From: Anaerophaga thermohalophila DSM 12881
GTDB lineage: Bacteria > Bacteroidota > Bacteroidia > Bacteroidales > Marinilabiliaceae
Length of the DNA stretch: 64,000 bases
Direction of reading: 5' to 3'
NCBI RefSeq assembly: GCF_000191885.1
Contig: NZ_AEWI01000001.1
Span: forward strand, 124,001 to 188,000
Numbering within the stretch: the first letter of the stretch is position 1; the number at the start of each line of letters is the position of its first letter. The position numbers were made by a program, and so were the translations under genes. The notes under the pieces were generated by a model that saw nothing but the letters and a program-made list of their open reading frames with translations, ran no database searches and was not told where the DNA came from. Below, piece by piece: positions 15,747-23,416 of this stretch.

Positions 15747-16682
15747 TTATTTACCTTGTTGATTTTCAGAAGTGCTTTCGCTTTGGCTTTTTGGGGCTGA
15801 ATTCAATACTTCGCCTGTCTCCGGGTCAACTATTTCAGCATCTTCGTAATGAATATTCTCAGCACTTACACGGCCTGAGTTAAAATCTTCTGGCTTCAAT
15901 ACCGCTTCATCTGTGGCGAGGTCTGTCTGAGTGTCGATGTTCAGCGGGAGGTATTTCGATAGTTGTTTCATCGCTTTTCCCTTTGCCATTGCCTCGTAAT
16001 CAGTGGCCCAAGCTCCTTTTGGGGCCCCCTTTTGCATCGGGTTTCGCATTCTTAGTCGCTCCACGTCTGATTTGCTTAATACCACGAAGTTATATCCGCC
16101 GTCGGTAAACTGGCATACGGCGTAAACGTGGGTCAGTGGCTTGGAGCTGTCAAAGTTTGGCTTGTGTTTCAGGTCTGGATTTAACCCGAATGTCGCTTCA
16201 AATTCATCGCCCTCTCTGACCACTTCCGCGTAAACCATCTTTACGCGGCCAGAGCGCCGAGCCAGCTCAATAAAGCCCTTGTAACCAATCTGGAATTGCA
16301 CGTCCTTACCATAAGGCACGAAATAACAGTAGCCGAGCGCCTCCACCGGTGGGAAGCCTAAAATTGAGGCTTGCATTACGGCCCCCAAAAGTGAGGCCGG
16401 AGTGCATTTCGCAATAGCCGGGTTTCTGTGAATGGTCGTTGCTGCCATCTGGATTACTCGGTCGGCGGTCAGGTGTTTGGGGAGAGCCGCTGCAATGCGG
16501 TTTTCCATTCCTTTCAGGTAATTGCCAATTTCCCCTTGACTTAATCCTTCGAGGCTTCCGGTCTTTGCAACTTTTTGATGCACCGAGAGCCGTTTTGCGG
16601 GTGTGTTGTTCCCGTCTGCTGTCTTTGCTGCGGAGGCGCTGCTTTTCATTGCGTCACTCACTTTGCTTGCATTCTCTGTCAT
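15747..16682 (-). CDS. recT: RecT single-strand annealing protein
   Basis: 311 residues. The RecT core is clear: RVIQMAATTIHRNPAIAKCTPASLLGAVMQASILGFPPVEALGYCYFVPYGKDVQFQIGYKGFIELARRSG, then KSDVERLRMRNP and WATDYEAMAKGKAMKQLSKYLP. The first 45 residues are a Ser/Ala-rich flexible tail, and the C-terminus is acidic and disordered. It anneals complementary strands produced by the YqaJ exonuclease. Confidence 0.95.
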   Translation of the reverse strand: MTENASKVSDAMKSSASAAKTADGNNTPAKRLSVHQKVAKTGSLEGLSQGEIGNYLKGMENRIAAALPKHLTADRVIQMAATTIHRNPAIAKCTPASLLGAVMQASILGFPPVEALGYCYFVPYGKDVQFQIGYKGFIELARRSGRVKMVYAEVVREGDEFEATFGLNPDLKHKPNFDSSKPLTHVYAVCQFTDGGYNFVVLSKSDVERLRMRNPMQKGAPKGAWATDYEAMAKGKAMKQLSKYLPLNIDTQTDLATDEAVLKPEDFNSGRVSAENIHYEDAEIVDPETGEVLNSAPKSQSESTSENQQGK

Positions 16683-16707
16683 AATTGATAAAAATTGGGT
16701 TTTAAAC

Positions 16708-16905
16708 TTAATATTGTGATTTCCAATACCTTTTTATTTCCGCCCCGGTATAAAATGCCCTGCCGTTGGTGCGGCGATATCCGGGCTTTATATAACCGGC
16801 GATTGTGTGGCGGTGCAATGTTCGCCTGTTAATTTTTAGAACTTCGCTCGTTTCTTTCACTGAGTAGCGTCCTGAATCATTAACTTGTGGTTCTATTGCT
16901 GTCAT
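16708..16905 (-). CDS. Small helix-turn-helix protein, MerR/excisionase type
   Basis: 65 residues. RYSVKETSEVLKINRRTLHRHTIAGYIKPGYRRTNGRAFYTGAEIKRYWK is the compact winged HTH found in excisionases and HTH_17 proteins. It could be the directionality factor of the prophage or an early regulator. No integrase is in the window to pair it with. Confidence 0.7.
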   Translation of the reverse strand: MTAIEPQVNDSGRYSVKETSEVLKINRRTLHRHTIAGYIKPGYRRTNGRAFYTGAEIKRYWKSQY

Positions 16906-16907
16906 TT

Positions 16908-17144
16908 TTAAAATGCGTATTCGTCTTTTTCTGTTAATACTTCACCGGTACCATTGCATTCTTCGCAAGTCTCCCGGATTATATCGTTTCTCTCTCCGCG
17001 CTGCCATGCTTCAGGGCCCAATTCCACCCCGTCACAGTTAAAAAAGCGCTCTCCGATTCCGTTGCACTCATGGCATTTTTCCAACTCAGGTTCAGGGCCG
17101 CATACAGGACACCCGGGCCGCCCGTTACATACTTCACAACTCAT
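16908..17144 (-). CDS. Small zinc-finger protein with DnaJ-type CxxC repeats
   Basis: 78 residues with paired motifs CEVCNGRPGCPVCG, CHECNGIGERFFNC and CEECNGTGEV, similar to the CxxCxGxG zinc ribbons of DnaJ. Probably a nucleic-acid or protein-binding zinc protein of the early operon. Function unknown. The start overlaps the preceding gene's stop by 11 bases. Confidence 0.65.
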   Translation of the reverse strand: MSCEVCNGRPGCPVCGPEPELEKCHECNGIGERFFNCDGVELGPEAWQRGERNDIIRETCEECNGTGEVLTEKDEYAF

Positions 17145-17376
17145 TGTTGAATCTTTTTATCATTTCGGCGTCCTTGGCGGTGGATAATAATATCCGCTCG
17201 TATTCTGCCACTGTCAGGTCGTGTAATTGTCTTACCATCTGGCCGTCCCGCGTTATCGAAACAGTGCCTTTGTTTATATCAGTCAGAGCGTAGATGTTAG
17301 CCCCGAAGCTGTGTCGGGCGGTCATTTTAACGGTGTCGTATTCCACCGTAACATTGATTAATTCGTTTGCTTCCAT
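17134..17376 (-). CDS. Small phage early protein, 80 residues
   Basis: No family recognised. It starts MEANELINVTVEYDTVKMT, with a beta-rich first half and a helical end (DLTVAEYERILLSTAKDAEMIKRFNNEL). It lies between the Cro-like gene and the zinc-finger gene in the leftward early operon. Confidence 0.55.
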   Translation of the reverse strand: MEANELINVTVEYDTVKMTARHSFGANIYALTDINKGTVSITRDGQMVRQLHDLTVAEYERILLSTAKDAEMIKRFNNEL

Positions 17377-17387
17377 GCTTTTAAAAA

Positions 17388-17597
17388 TTAATCGTTAAAC
17401 AATTCATCCACCGGGATATTGGTCATTTCAGCAATGCGCTGTTGTTTCAGTTTATCCGGGCGGCTTGTGCCGTTAATCCATCTATAAACAGTCTCCGGGG
17501 TTACCCCGCACTCTTCTGAAAGTTCCCTAACGAACTTTTGCTTAGGCGTTTCACCGTTTCTTCGAGGAATGCTTTTGTAAAAACTTTTTAGTCCCAT
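17388..17597 (-). CDS. Cro-like helix-turn-helix regulator
   Basis: 69 residues: KQKFVRELSEECGVTPETVYRWINGTSRPDKLKQQRIAEMTNIPVDELF is a lambda-type HTH with a DNA-recognition helix around residues 33-42. It is the first gene of the leftward operon, facing the repressor across the operator region, the position of Cro. Confidence 0.75.
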   Translation of the reverse strand: MGLKSFYKSIPRRNGETPKQKFVRELSEECGVTPETVYRWINGTSRPDKLKQQRIAEMTNIPVDELFND

Positions 17598-17679
17598 ATT
17601 AAAAAAGTGTTAATAAATATTTGCGTTTTGGTTATTTTGTTTACTTTTAACTCGTCAATGATTAATTGACATGATGCAA

Positions 17680-17719
17680 ATATAAACAGTTTGTTTATAT
17701 ACATAAACAAATTGACAAT
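17680..17719. promoter_or_regulatory. Lysogeny switch operators between repressor and Cro-like gene
   Basis: Perfect palindrome ATATAAACA-gtt-TGTTTATAT (17680-17700). It is followed at 17703-17719 by ATAAACA-aat-TGACAAT, where the left arm is exact and the right arm is degenerate. The two are next to each other like phage OR sites. The same ATAAACA-N3-TGTTTAT recurs at 13098 and, with one change, at 14002. Confidence 0.7.
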
Positions 17720-17753
17720 TATTTTTTTTAAGTGTGTGTAAATAATCACGAAA

Positions 17754-18381
17754 ATGTTTGATTTAAAGGCTTTTAGGAAAGATTTTAACATTTCCCAATC
17801 TGAAATTTGCTATGTGTTGGATATTGCGCAACCGTATGTATCCGCCATTGAATCGGGTAAGAGACCCCTCAACCGGCAGAAGTTTGAAATGCTATATAAA
17901 CACTATGGCGATAAAATATTGCCATATAAAAAAAACGATGTGGTAATTATTAATCCCTCGGAGAATCACAAAAATGGTAAGGCGTCTTACAGCGAGGTGC
18001 CAGTTTTTCCACTTTCATCTCAAGGGGGTACTATAAAGAATTTCAAAGTGGAATTAGAGAGAATGCCTGTTGAATATCTCGTCACTCCCACTCGGGAGGG
18101 CGAACTTGCTCTAACAGTATCCGGAGACGACATGGCGCCAGAATACCCTGCGGGTACCCGGGTAATATTAAAAAAGATAGATGAAAATGCTTTCATTCAG
18201 TGGGGAAAAGGCGTTTGTGTTGGATACTATTAACGGGGTTATTTTGAAGCGGCTTATGCCAGCCAGCGATCCTGATAAAATTGTTTGTGAATCAATAAAT
18301 CCAGCTTATCCACCTTTTGAGGTCAATAGGGCAGATATCAATGGAATTTATCGTGTCCTTTTGGCTCTAAGTGTAAAATAA
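17754..18381 (+). pseudogene. S24-type phage repressor, split by a +1 frame disruption
   Basis: From ATG 17754: HTH (residues 5-60, FNISQSEICYVLDIAQPYVSAIESGKRP) and an S24-like domain with LALTVSGDDMAPEYPAGTRVILKKID. At 18202-18211 (ggggaaaagg) one base too many shifts the frame, giving a stop after GKGVCVGYY. The rest (AFVLDTINGVILKRLMPASDPDK ... YPPFEVNRADINGIYRVL) continues in the next frame to 18381 and contains the expected Lys of the S24 dyad. The position of the catalytic Ser (GDSM) is Asp (GDDM), so self-cleavage is doubtful even if the frame were intact. Confidence 0.8.
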
Positions 18382-18386
18382 ATAAT

Positions 18387-18629
18387 GTGTGTATGTGTGT
18401 ACTGTGGCAAGACTATTTGTCCGTAATGACCGATGAAGAGCGCGAAAGTGTGTATCGCGCTCTCTCACTCGGTCAACCTGTAAGACTTGATTATTTCGAC
18501 GTCTTGAGGTGGGAACAGAAATTAATTTTAAAGCAATGGAGCCTCGACGCCCGGTTTAAAAAATCAATGTCGAAATCTTTAATCCGTTACGACCATGCAA
18601 AACAAAGACAGTCAGAAAGTAATCATTAG
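18387..18629 (+). CDS. Small prophage protein downstream of the repressor
   Basis: Up to 80 residues. A start at ATG 18426 (MTDEERESVYRALSLG) looks more natural than the upstream MCMCVLW. Charged, helical, no family recognised. It overlaps the next gene by 35 bases, and the two may form a short lysogeny operon with the repressor. Confidence 0.45.
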   Translation: MCMCVLWQDYLSVMTDEERESVYRALSLGQPVRLDYFDVLRWEQKLILKQWSLDARFKKSMSKSLIRYDHAKQRQSESNH

Positions 18630-18855
18630 ATTCTTCAAAGCTCTCGAACAACTCAAAGACGACAAAGCCATTCGGGGCAAACAGACTTTCACCCGGAAGT
18701 ATGGTATTAATCGCCGAAATTTATACTTGCTCGAAAAAGATTATTCACGGGGTATTTTTCAGACAGCTTGGTTGACCTATTTAGTTGTGGATTTTAACGT
18801 TTCTGCTTATTGGCTTTTGACGGGAAAAGGAAGCTTTTATTCACCAAAAAATTAA
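18595..18855 (+). CDS. Small HTH-like prophage protein next to attR
   Basis: 86 residues: KKVIIRFFKALEQLKDDKAIRG-like helices (sequence QKVIIRFFKALEQL), then FTRKYGINRRNLYLLEKD and VVDFNVSAYWLLTGKGSFY. The last part matches the end of many Bacteroidota HTH regulators (VSAxWLLTGxG). It is probably a DNA-binding protein expressed from the prophage end. The function is unproven. Confidence 0.55.
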   Translation: MQNKDSQKVIIRFFKALEQLKDDKAIRGKQTFTRKYGINRRNLYLLEKDYSRGIFQTAWLTYLVVDFNVSAYWLLTGKGSFYSPKN

Positions 18856-18936
18856 TTTTTTCATGCAATTTTCATGCAACTCTATTAAGGTTATTTCTCA
18901 ACTGCTTGTTTATTATTGGCATATTGTGCCTTCTCT

Positions 18937-18985
18937 CACGTCTGGGGGGCGTGGGGTCGCGAGTTCGAATCTCGCCATCCCGACA
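18937..18985 (+). other. attR: 3' portion of tRNA-Pro(GGG)
   Basis: CACGT-CTGGGGG-GCGTG forms an anticodon arm (loop with T33, anticodon GGG, G37). Next come a 5-base variable loop, a T arm GCGAG-TTCGAAT-CTCGC and acceptor strand CATCCCG with discriminator A at 18983. The matching 5' acceptor (CGGGATG) and D arm are absent upstream, where the sequence is A/T-rich phage DNA. This is the displaced 3' part left when a phage integrates into a tRNA gene. The intact copy should be at the other prophage end, left of the window. Confidence 0.85.
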
Positions 18986-18987
18986 GA

Positions 18988-19029
18988 AAAAAAAAGGTTA
19001 GCATACATAGTTGTGCTAACCTTTTTTTT
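18988..19029 (+). terminator. Terminator of the tRNA-Pro locus
   Basis: A perfect inverted repeat: GGTTAGCA (18996-19003) pairs with TGCTAACC (19014-19021), extended by flanking A and T runs. It directly follows the tRNA fragment. It works in either direction and marks the start of chromosomal DNA. Confidence 0.8.
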
Positions 19030-19137
19030 ATTATCAAAAGTTTTTTCTTTATTAAAATGCAGTATATCAAATCCATACAAATCATCTCATATCTAACAAT
19101 CTATAAATCCTACAATCTATTGAAAGGGTAGTACAAA

Positions 19138-20253
19138 TTATAATTCGGTTTCGCCATCCCATCCGGCAAGACGGGCTAATATCCACCAGAACGCCATGGC
19201 TTTGCGATTGGATGTAATATGCTGGCTGTTATGTGAACCGAAAGCAACATCACCACCAGGCGACATTCTGTTTTCCCAGTAATGCACCCCTAACTGGTGT
19301 GAATTCTGCCAGTCGGCGTAGAAATTACCTCCATAGCTGTCGGAATTACCATCGTCACCGGCATCTTCCCAGTAATTTCCATCCATATCATGTGTATCTA
19401 TGCTGTAGTAATCCAGACAGAACTGCTTATTTTCCAAACAATAATCATTAATCAACTCAGCCTGGTTTTTAGGTTTACCTTCGCCTACATTATTGTTTTT
19501 GTTGGCATGACCTGTCATAAAAATAAAATGCACAGGAACTTCACGCTTGCCATCACCACTTCCAATTTTGGAACCACCTTCACCATATTCGGATATCAAT
19601 TGTGTCATGCCCGGCAGATAGTTTCCTTCAACATCGTGATTGGCGATATTACACCACGACCACATAATCACATTTACATGTGCATTATCGGAATCGTCTA
19701 AAAAATTTCGGGTAGCTTGTATAAAGGCTGTTTCATTTGCACTTAAATCGGTAGCTTTCTCACCGTCAGCAGCATAATCTTCAAGCGCATAATCGTAAAA
19801 GGTCAGTTTTCCGTTTGTCCGTTCATTTCGCGAAACGCCGAAAAGCACATCATCGCCATCTTTATAGTCAATTAAACCAAAAACACCTCTGGAAACATGT
19901 GTTCCATGAGATGTGTGCTGATATGCAACATGAAACTCCTCTCTGGCTTTGTTGATGTATTCTTCAGGAATATTCCGCATTACCGTTTCATTGGCAACGT
20001 CGTGTCCGGCAATAAATACAGTTCCCTCCGAAGAATTGTCATCGTCTGAAGATGAATCATCATCACTGTCATCACCGGTGTCGTCATCATTACTATCATC
20101 GGATGAACTGTCGTCATCATTATCGTCAGAATTTGCATCACCGCTGATATCTTCTGTCAAATCTTCGTTTTCGGGATTCTCATCATCAGAACCTGGAGAG
20201 CATCCAAAAAACAGAATCAACAAAACGGCCAGAAAAAAATAGTTAATCTTCAT
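19138..20253 (-). CDS. Secreted lipoprotein with Asp/Ser-rich linker and unknown hydrolase-like domain
   Basis: 371 residues. MKINYFFLAVLLILFFGC is a lipoprotein signal. Residues 20-75 are an almost pure Asp/Ser/Asn spacer, typical of surface-tethered Bacteroidota proteins. The globular part starts at TVFIAGHDV and contains YQHTSHGTHVSRGVFGL, VNVIMWSWCNIANHD and VHFIFMTGHANKNN, whose strand-Ser/His patterns suggest an SGNH- or alpha/beta-type fold, but no family can be named. It is the first chromosomal gene beyond attR. Confidence 0.7.
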   Translation of the reverse strand: MKINYFFLAVLLILFFGCSPGSDDENPENEDLTEDISGDANSDDNDDDSSSDDSNDDDTGDDSDDDSSSDDDNSSEGTVFIAGHDVANETVMRNIPEEYINKAREEFHVAYQHTSHGTHVSRGVFGLIDYKDGDDVLFGVSRNERTNGKLTFYDYALEDYAADGEKATDLSANETAFIQATRNFLDDSDNAHVNVIMWSWCNIANHDVEGNYLPGMTQLISEYGEGGSKIGSGDGKREVPVHFIFMTGHANKNNNVGEGKPKNQAELINDYCLENKQFCLDYYSIDTHDMDGNYWEDAGDDGNSDSYGGNFYADWQNSHQLGVHYWENRMSPGGDVAFGSHNSQHITSNRKAMAFWWILARLAGWDGETEL

Positions 20254-20271
20254 ACAATTAAAATTTTGAGA

Positions 20272-20303
20272 TTAGAAAGAATTTCCATATTCACTTATCT
20301 TTG
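20272..20303 (+). promoter_or_regulatory. Probable promoter of the ATP-grasp-like gene
   Basis: TATCTTTG at 20296-20303 fits the Bacteroidota -7 element TAnnTTTG exactly. A weak -33 (TTAG) stands 20 bases upstream. The predicted start of transcription leaves about 125 bases of leader. Confidence 0.4.
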
Positions 20304-20435
20304 CCGTCATCCAAAGATTTCGCTCAAAGTACGACGACTTTGTAATAAAATCAATAGTATAAGTCCACTCTTAATGACTATTTTAGAAGCAGACTTATGT
20401 TATCAGGTTTACAATTCTGAAACAGTAACCAAAAG

Positions 20436-21656
20436 ATGATTTCCAGATTATTTCTGTTTAATCCTACAAATGAACTCGCCATAGCCAATGGACAGGTATC
20501 CTACATGCCTCCGGCAAACCTGCGCCGCTTTGAGAGTGATCTGGCATCATTGCCCTGGATTCTTTCAGACGAAGATGATTATATTCTTGTCACTCATAAG
20601 GAAGGAAATTCACTGAAACATCTATCCGATTATGGATGGAAGATACCATCCATTGTCACCGCTCCCGAAGAAATACCTGAAAAAGTAAGGTTGATATTTT
20701 CTCCCTGGGGATGGAGTCCGGCAGTTTATATCAAATTTAAACGTTTCTACCATTTGGCTGCCCCAACGTGGCATACTCATCCTTTAGCCAGGTGGAATGC
20801 AAATTCGGCTCAGTTATTGAGTCGTGAAACCGGGTACGCTTTATTAAAAGAAATCGAATTGATCAGAAGAAATTATCCTGACAAATATTCCCAGGTTGAG
20901 ATTCCATATTTACCTGTTGAAGTAAGCAGCACAGCCAAACTATCGGAAGAATTTCAAAAAACAGAACCGCCGGCTCTGATCAAAACACAATGGAGTGCTT
21001 CGGGACGAGGGTTATTCAAAATTCGTGATGAAAAAGACAATCCGGCAGAATCAGACTGGATCAAAGGAATGCTGAAACGTCAGGGAAAATTGTTCATAGA
21101 ACAGATGCTGCCTAAAATACAGGATGTTTCATTCCAGTTCATGATAGATGATGAAATTGAGTATGTCGGGCACAACTATTTCTATACAGACCCATCCGGT
21201 CAATTTGCAGGGTGTGCCATTGGCCCGCCTGAAAACTCATCGTCATATTTCAAAGACCAGGCACAAATATCGGCGGCATTAAAACAGGGAGCAGAAATTG
21301 TAAGAGAAGGCCTGATCAGAACAGAAATAAATAAAAACTACAAAGGTCCGGCAGGCGTGGACGGTATCTTTTTCATAAATAAGCAAAAAGAAATGAAGCT
21401 CCAGCCATGCCTGGAAATTAATCTACGGTACAATATGGGGCTTGCCAACATCCGCTTAAAAAAAAGAATTCACCCTGAGGCACGTGGCGCATGGAAAACC
21501 GGACTTTTTAAACAAGAAAAATGGCAATCATTTTGCAAAAAGAAAACCCAGGCAAATCCGCCTGTTTTTGAAAAAGGCATACTCAGAAAAGGCTTCCTCC
21601 CAATGGTTAGCCCTGATGCGGAAAAACTTTTTGGTGCCTGGTTGGACGCAGAATAG
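20436..21656 (+). CDS. ATP-grasp-like protein of unknown substrate
   Basis: 406 residues, soluble. The N-terminus (LFLFNPTNELAIANGQVSYMPP) is distinctive. Residues 180-330 look like an ATP-grasp core: PPALIKTQWSASGRGLFKI (Lys and Gly-rich loop on nucleotide), KLFIEQML, YVGHNYFYTDPSGQFAG, GPAGVDGIFFI and CLEINLRYNMGL, where Glu and Asn would bind magnesium. ATP-grasp enzymes join carboxylates to amines or thiols through an acyl-phosphate. The substrate here cannot be told from context. It is convergent with the patatin gene, with no spacer. Confidence 0.65.
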   Translation: MISRLFLFNPTNELAIANGQVSYMPPANLRRFESDLASLPWILSDEDDYILVTHKEGNSLKHLSDYGWKIPSIVTAPEEIPEKVRLIFSPWGWSPAVYIKFKRFYHLAAPTWHTHPLARWNANSAQLLSRETGYALLKEIELIRRNYPDKYSQVEIPYLPVEVSSTAKLSEEFQKTEPPALIKTQWSASGRGLFKIRDEKDNPAESDWIKGMLKRQGKLFIEQMLPKIQDVSFQFMIDDEIEYVGHNYFYTDPSGQFAGCAIGPPENSSSYFKDQAQISAALKQGAEIVREGLIRTEINKNYKGPAGVDGIFFINKQKEMKLQPCLEINLRYNMGLANIRLKKRIHPEARGAWKTGLFKQEKWQSFCKKKTQANPPVFEKGILRKGFLPMVSPDAEKLFGAWLDAE

Positions 21657-22571
21657 CTATATGCCGGCTTCTTCCTCTTCAATCTTGTCTTTTCGCAAAA
21701 CAGGTGCAAGCTCTTCCTTTATCAGTTTAAGGGCTGCATTATAGCCAACTTCGAAGAGTTCATCCGCTTTATCGAAATCGAGGAAAGTAAATTTTTTCAT
21801 TTCTTCAGGCTCGATCATAAAATCACACATTTTGCGGCTTTCGACAACATTTTGCTCGATACCAAGACTAAAAGTTCTTTGTGCAATGTCACGCATCCCG
21901 TCAAGTTTTTCCATTGGCCCGTTATAATTAACATGAACGCCTATCAAAGTCTGGCATTTATCTTTAATGGCCCCGGCAGGCAAGTTATCAAACAAACCTC
22001 CGTCAATGTAAGTTTTTCCATCAATTACTTGTGGTACAAGCATAACAGGAACCGAGCAGGAAGCAATCACATAATCGTAGAGAGGACCACTTTCACCTTT
22101 CACTTCATTCTGTCCGTCGCTTATATTGGCAACGGACAAATAAAAAGGTTTTTTAAGAGCAGAAAAATCATCCTGAGGAATCTCTTCTTTCAGTATCCGG
22201 CGTACAGCATCCAACTCAAAAAAGCCGTTTTGACCAAACCGCAAAGAAACCATATTATAAATTTTGTCCTTCTTAACCAACTGAAGAATGTGATCGGGAC
22301 TATGCCCTGCGGCATATAAAACACCAACCAGAGCCCCCATGCTTGTTCCTGATATAATATCAGGAGACATTCCGTTTTCATCAAGGGCTTTCAGCACACC
22401 AATATGAGCAAATCCTCTGGCACTCCCACCACTGAGAGCAATCCCAATCTCGTGATTGTACTTATTTTCATTTGATGCCGGTATTATGTCTTCTTCAACC
22501 TCGGAACTCTTCTCTTCCTTTTCCTCCTCCGGCTTTTCATTGTGCTTTTTAAACCAGTCAAACAATCCCAT
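21657..22571 (-). CDS. Patatin-like phospholipase
   Basis: 304 residues. After a charged 45-residue leader come IGIALSGGSARGFAHIGVLKAL (oxyanion loop), DIISGTSMGALVGVLYAAG with the GxSxG nucleophile (about residue 83) and YIDGGLFDNLPAGAIK with the DGG catalytic Asp (about residue 190). This Ser-Asp dyad hydrolyses lipid acyl chains. There is no signal peptide, so it is probably cytoplasmic, as in RssA/YchK-type proteins. Confidence 0.9.
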   Translation of the reverse strand: MGLFDWFKKHNEKPEEEKEEKSSEVEEDIIPASNENKYNHEIGIALSGGSARGFAHIGVLKALDENGMSPDIISGTSMGALVGVLYAAGHSPDHILQLVKKDKIYNMVSLRFGQNGFFELDAVRRILKEEIPQDDFSALKKPFYLSVANISDGQNEVKGESGPLYDYVIASCSVPVMLVPQVIDGKTYIDGGLFDNLPAGAIKDKCQTLIGVHVNYNGPMEKLDGMRDIAQRTFSLGIEQNVVESRKMCDFMIEPEEMKKFTFLDFDKADELFEVGYNAALKLIKEELAPVLRKDKIEEEEAGI

Positions 22572-22690
22572 GGCAAATGAGTTAAAAAAACAGATAATAT
22601 GACTCGATTTATTCGACTAATACCCATAATCCGCAAGGAATTGTATAAAAATTTCAAACCTGTGCGGTAATCAGGTAATATAAAATTACA

Positions 22691-22730
22691 AAAAAGGGAA
22701 GAACATCTCACGTCCCTCCCTTTATTTTTT
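22691..22730. terminator. Hairpin terminator between small gene and patatin gene
   Basis: AAAGGGA (22693-22699) and TCCCTTT (22717-22723) enclose a 17-base loop and are flanked by an A run on one side and T run on the other. It stops transcription from the small gene at 22756. Confidence 0.5.
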
Positions 22731-22755
22731 TGTTTCTGAACCGTTAATAACCCAA

Positions 22756-22950
22756 CTATTCAGTACTGTACATTAACAATGCAGAGTATGTATTAATTCC
22801 CTGGCTGGAATGAGCTGCATACTCCAGCGCTACAATACTCTCCGGCCCTACCTTTTCTTCTTCAAGAAATTTATTAATCTGATCATCCAGAGACATATCG
22901 TAATCATCCAGTCCGGTGTACTGAAAATGTTTTGTAAGTATTTTTTTCAT
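22756..22950 (-). CDS. Small acidic protein of unknown function
   Basis: 64 residues: MKKILTKHFQYTGLDDYDMSLDDQINKFLEEEKVGPESIVALEYAAHSSQGINTYSALLMYS. The pattern (helix, then VALEYA strand and a Leu/Tyr strand) looks like a small folded domain. The amphipathic regularity, followed by a terminator, argues that it is real. No family recognised. Confidence 0.5.
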   Translation of the reverse strand: MKKILTKHFQYTGLDDYDMSLDDQINKFLEEEKVGPESIVALEYAAHSSQGINTYSALLMYSTE

Positions 22951-23100
22951 AAAACAGATTTTATTTTTGTTTGAACATTTCTAATTGGTTGTACGCAATA
23001 ATGGGGTTTTTGATACATTTTATTCCATAAAAAAGAGACTATTTTTAATTGCTGAAAGGAATGCTCTGGATATGTTGTAATTGTATTCTATATTAATAGA

Positions 23101-23337
23101 TGAGCCTGGTCTAAAAAGCGTTTTTATTGCCAAACTCATTATTGTTTTAAATTTTTGAAACGAGCATGACAAAGTTTGCCACTATAAGAACATGTATAAG
23201 TTCTTGTATACAAGTTCCATTCGACCTTAATAAACAAAATTTACAAGAATGACTCCTCGTTAACACGAAGTTAACTCTGGTGCAAAAATTTAAACGCCTT
23301 GATTTTGACAAAAACAGATATTTCAGAAGCAGACTCA
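23101..23337. repeat. Family A palindromic repeat, interrupted by a family C fragment
   Basis: Outer parts match the 143-base family A repeat: tgagcctggtctaaaaagcg at the left and taaacgccttgattttgaca near the right, ending actca. About 23157-23252 is foreign and begins with the family C end gaaacgagcatgacaaag. It lies in the centre (loop) of the palindrome. The surrounding gap 22951-23416 holds no other gene. Confidence 0.7.
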
Positions 23338-23364
23338 TTAATAAAATCCCAAATTACATATAAC

Positions 23365-23397
23365 AAAAAAGGAGCCCCCCGGGGAGGCTCCTCTTTT
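23365..23397. terminator. Strong bidirectional terminator
   Basis: GGAGCCcCCC / GGGGaGGCTCC hairpin at 23371-23391 with an A run before and T run after. It follows the stop of the 93-residue gene on the minus strand. Confidence 0.75.
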
Positions 23398-23416
23398 TGT
23401 TGATGCAATGACTACG

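Larger units (their letters stand above)
1..18985. mobile_element. Right-hand part of an integrated tailed-phage prophage
   Basis: Almost all genes run on the minus strand in classical phage order: switch region, recombination, replication, small early genes, terminase, portal, head morphogenesis. The right edge is a tRNA-Pro 3' fragment followed at once by unrelated chromosomal genes. Base use differs from the chromosome, with GC-rich CCCGGG-containing intergenic hairpins and a run of tiny overlapping genes. The left edge, tail, lysis and integrase genes are outside the window. Two core genes (large terminase, repressor) have frame disruptions, so the element may not be able to form particles as sequenced. 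Confidence 0.93.

Noticed and set aside
17588-17791. 67-residue hydrophobic minus-strand frame across the switch region
   Set aside because: It covers the operators and repressor start and is A/T-driven (Ile/Phe/Lys/Asn). The palindromes explain the region better.
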